Source of the DNA: Muribaculaceae bacterium
Lineage (GTDB): Bacteria; Bacteroidota; Bacteroidia; Bacteroidales; Muribaculaceae
DNA length: 6,051 nt
Reading direction: 5' to 3'
NCBI GenBank assembly: GCA_024400895.1
Contig: JAKSMA010000155.1
Span: forward strand, 1 to 6,051
Shown: positions 5,699-6,051 of the stretch, piece by piece
Layout: every line of letters starts with the position of its first letter
Numbering within the stretch: position 1 is the first letter of the stretch
The notes under the pieces: generated by a model
What the model was told of the DNA's origin: nothing
Seen by the model: the letters and a program-made list of their open reading frames with translations, nothing else
Database searches by the model: none
Position numbers and translations under genes: made by a program

Positions 5699-6051
5699 TT
5701 AGTTTTTTAATTTGTCAAAGATACGAATAATTCTCTCCAATTCCTCTTCGTTTTTGAAAGGAAATGTAATTTTTCCTTTACCGTCTTGGTTGCAGGCAAA
5801 TGAAACTGCCACGCCGAACGACTTGCTCAAGTGCTTTTTCAGCACGTCGTAGTCGGCATTGTTGACTTTGGCAGCTTTTGGCTTTGCTGGAGCATCGCCA
5901 CTTTCGGCATTCATTTCTTTTGCTCTTTGCTCTACTTGGCGCACCGAAAGCCCCTTTTTCAGAATTTCGTTGTAGAGTTTCAGCTGCATAGTGGGTTTCT
6001 CAACAGAGAGCAGTGCTCTGGCATGGCCCATATCCACAGCTTTGTCACGCA
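5699..6051 (-). CDS. parB: Chromosome-partitioning protein ParB (C-terminal part, cut by window edge)
   Basis: ParB binds parS sites near the origin, spreads along DNA as a CTP-dependent clamp, and works with the ATPase ParA in chromosome segregation. Visible are the last 116 codons. They begin RDKAVDMGHARALLSVEKP, the conserved segment after the helix-turn-helix in ParB/Spo0J proteins, then KLYNEILKKGLSVRQVEQ, typical of the central DNA-binding domain. A charged Ala/Lys/Pro linker follows, then a C-terminal dimerisation domain ending FKNEEELERIIRIFDKLKN. The N-terminal CTP-binding domain is outside the window. The frame continues past the GTG at 6037 to the edge, so that codon is an internal valine, not a start. 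parA would be expected just upstream, beyond the right edge. Confidence 0.93.
   Translation of the reverse strand, partial: RDKAVDMGHARALLSVEKPTMQLKLYNEILKKGLSVRQVEQRAKEMNAESGDAPAKPKAAKVNNADYDVLKKHLSKSFGVAVSFACNQDGKGKITFPFKNEEELERIIRIFDKLKN

Overview
The window looks like chromosomal DNA of a member of the Bacteroidales (Bacteroidota), probably host-associated. The evidence is the gene order parB - DUF5683 gene - LysM lytic transglycosylase, promoter-like sites of the Bacteroidota type (TAnnTTTG at -7), and start codons without good Shine-Dalgarno sequences. I cannot name a genus.

Layout. The first 37 bases are the start of a leftward gene whose 12 visible residues match the N-terminus of the YpfJ-type neutral zinc metallopeptidases. 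Bases 38-275 are a divergent intergenic region. It holds a candidate promoter on each strand, a LacI/MalR/PurR-like operator palindrome between them, a small 5'-UTR hairpin and a four-codon mini-ORF that overlaps the next start codon. Bases 276-2384 (+) encode a 702-residue glycogen branching enzyme of the eukaryote-like GH13_8 type, with an unusual lysine-rich C-terminal tail of strict five-residue period. A strong intrinsic terminator follows at 2436-2475.

The rest is a leftward block, read from right to left. It starts with the C-terminal part of ParB (5699-6051, cut by the window edge), then a DUF5683 membrane protein (4830-5648), then a 762-residue MltD-like lytic transglycosylase (2520-4808). 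Gaps of 50 and 21 bases suggest one transcription unit. The transglycosylase has a very long, low-complexity, charged C-terminal half, including five 13-residue repeats (39 bp each) that each contain DDDDK.

Working together: ParB acts in chromosome partitioning, the transglycosylase in peptidoglycan remodelling, and the DUF5683 protein probably in the envelope, so the leftward block ties growth and division functions together. The branching enzyme belongs to glycogen synthesis and is a separate, convergent unit. I found no RNA gene, mobile element, CRISPR array or clearly new multi-gene system. The most unusual signals are the repetitive charged tails of the two convergent genes.
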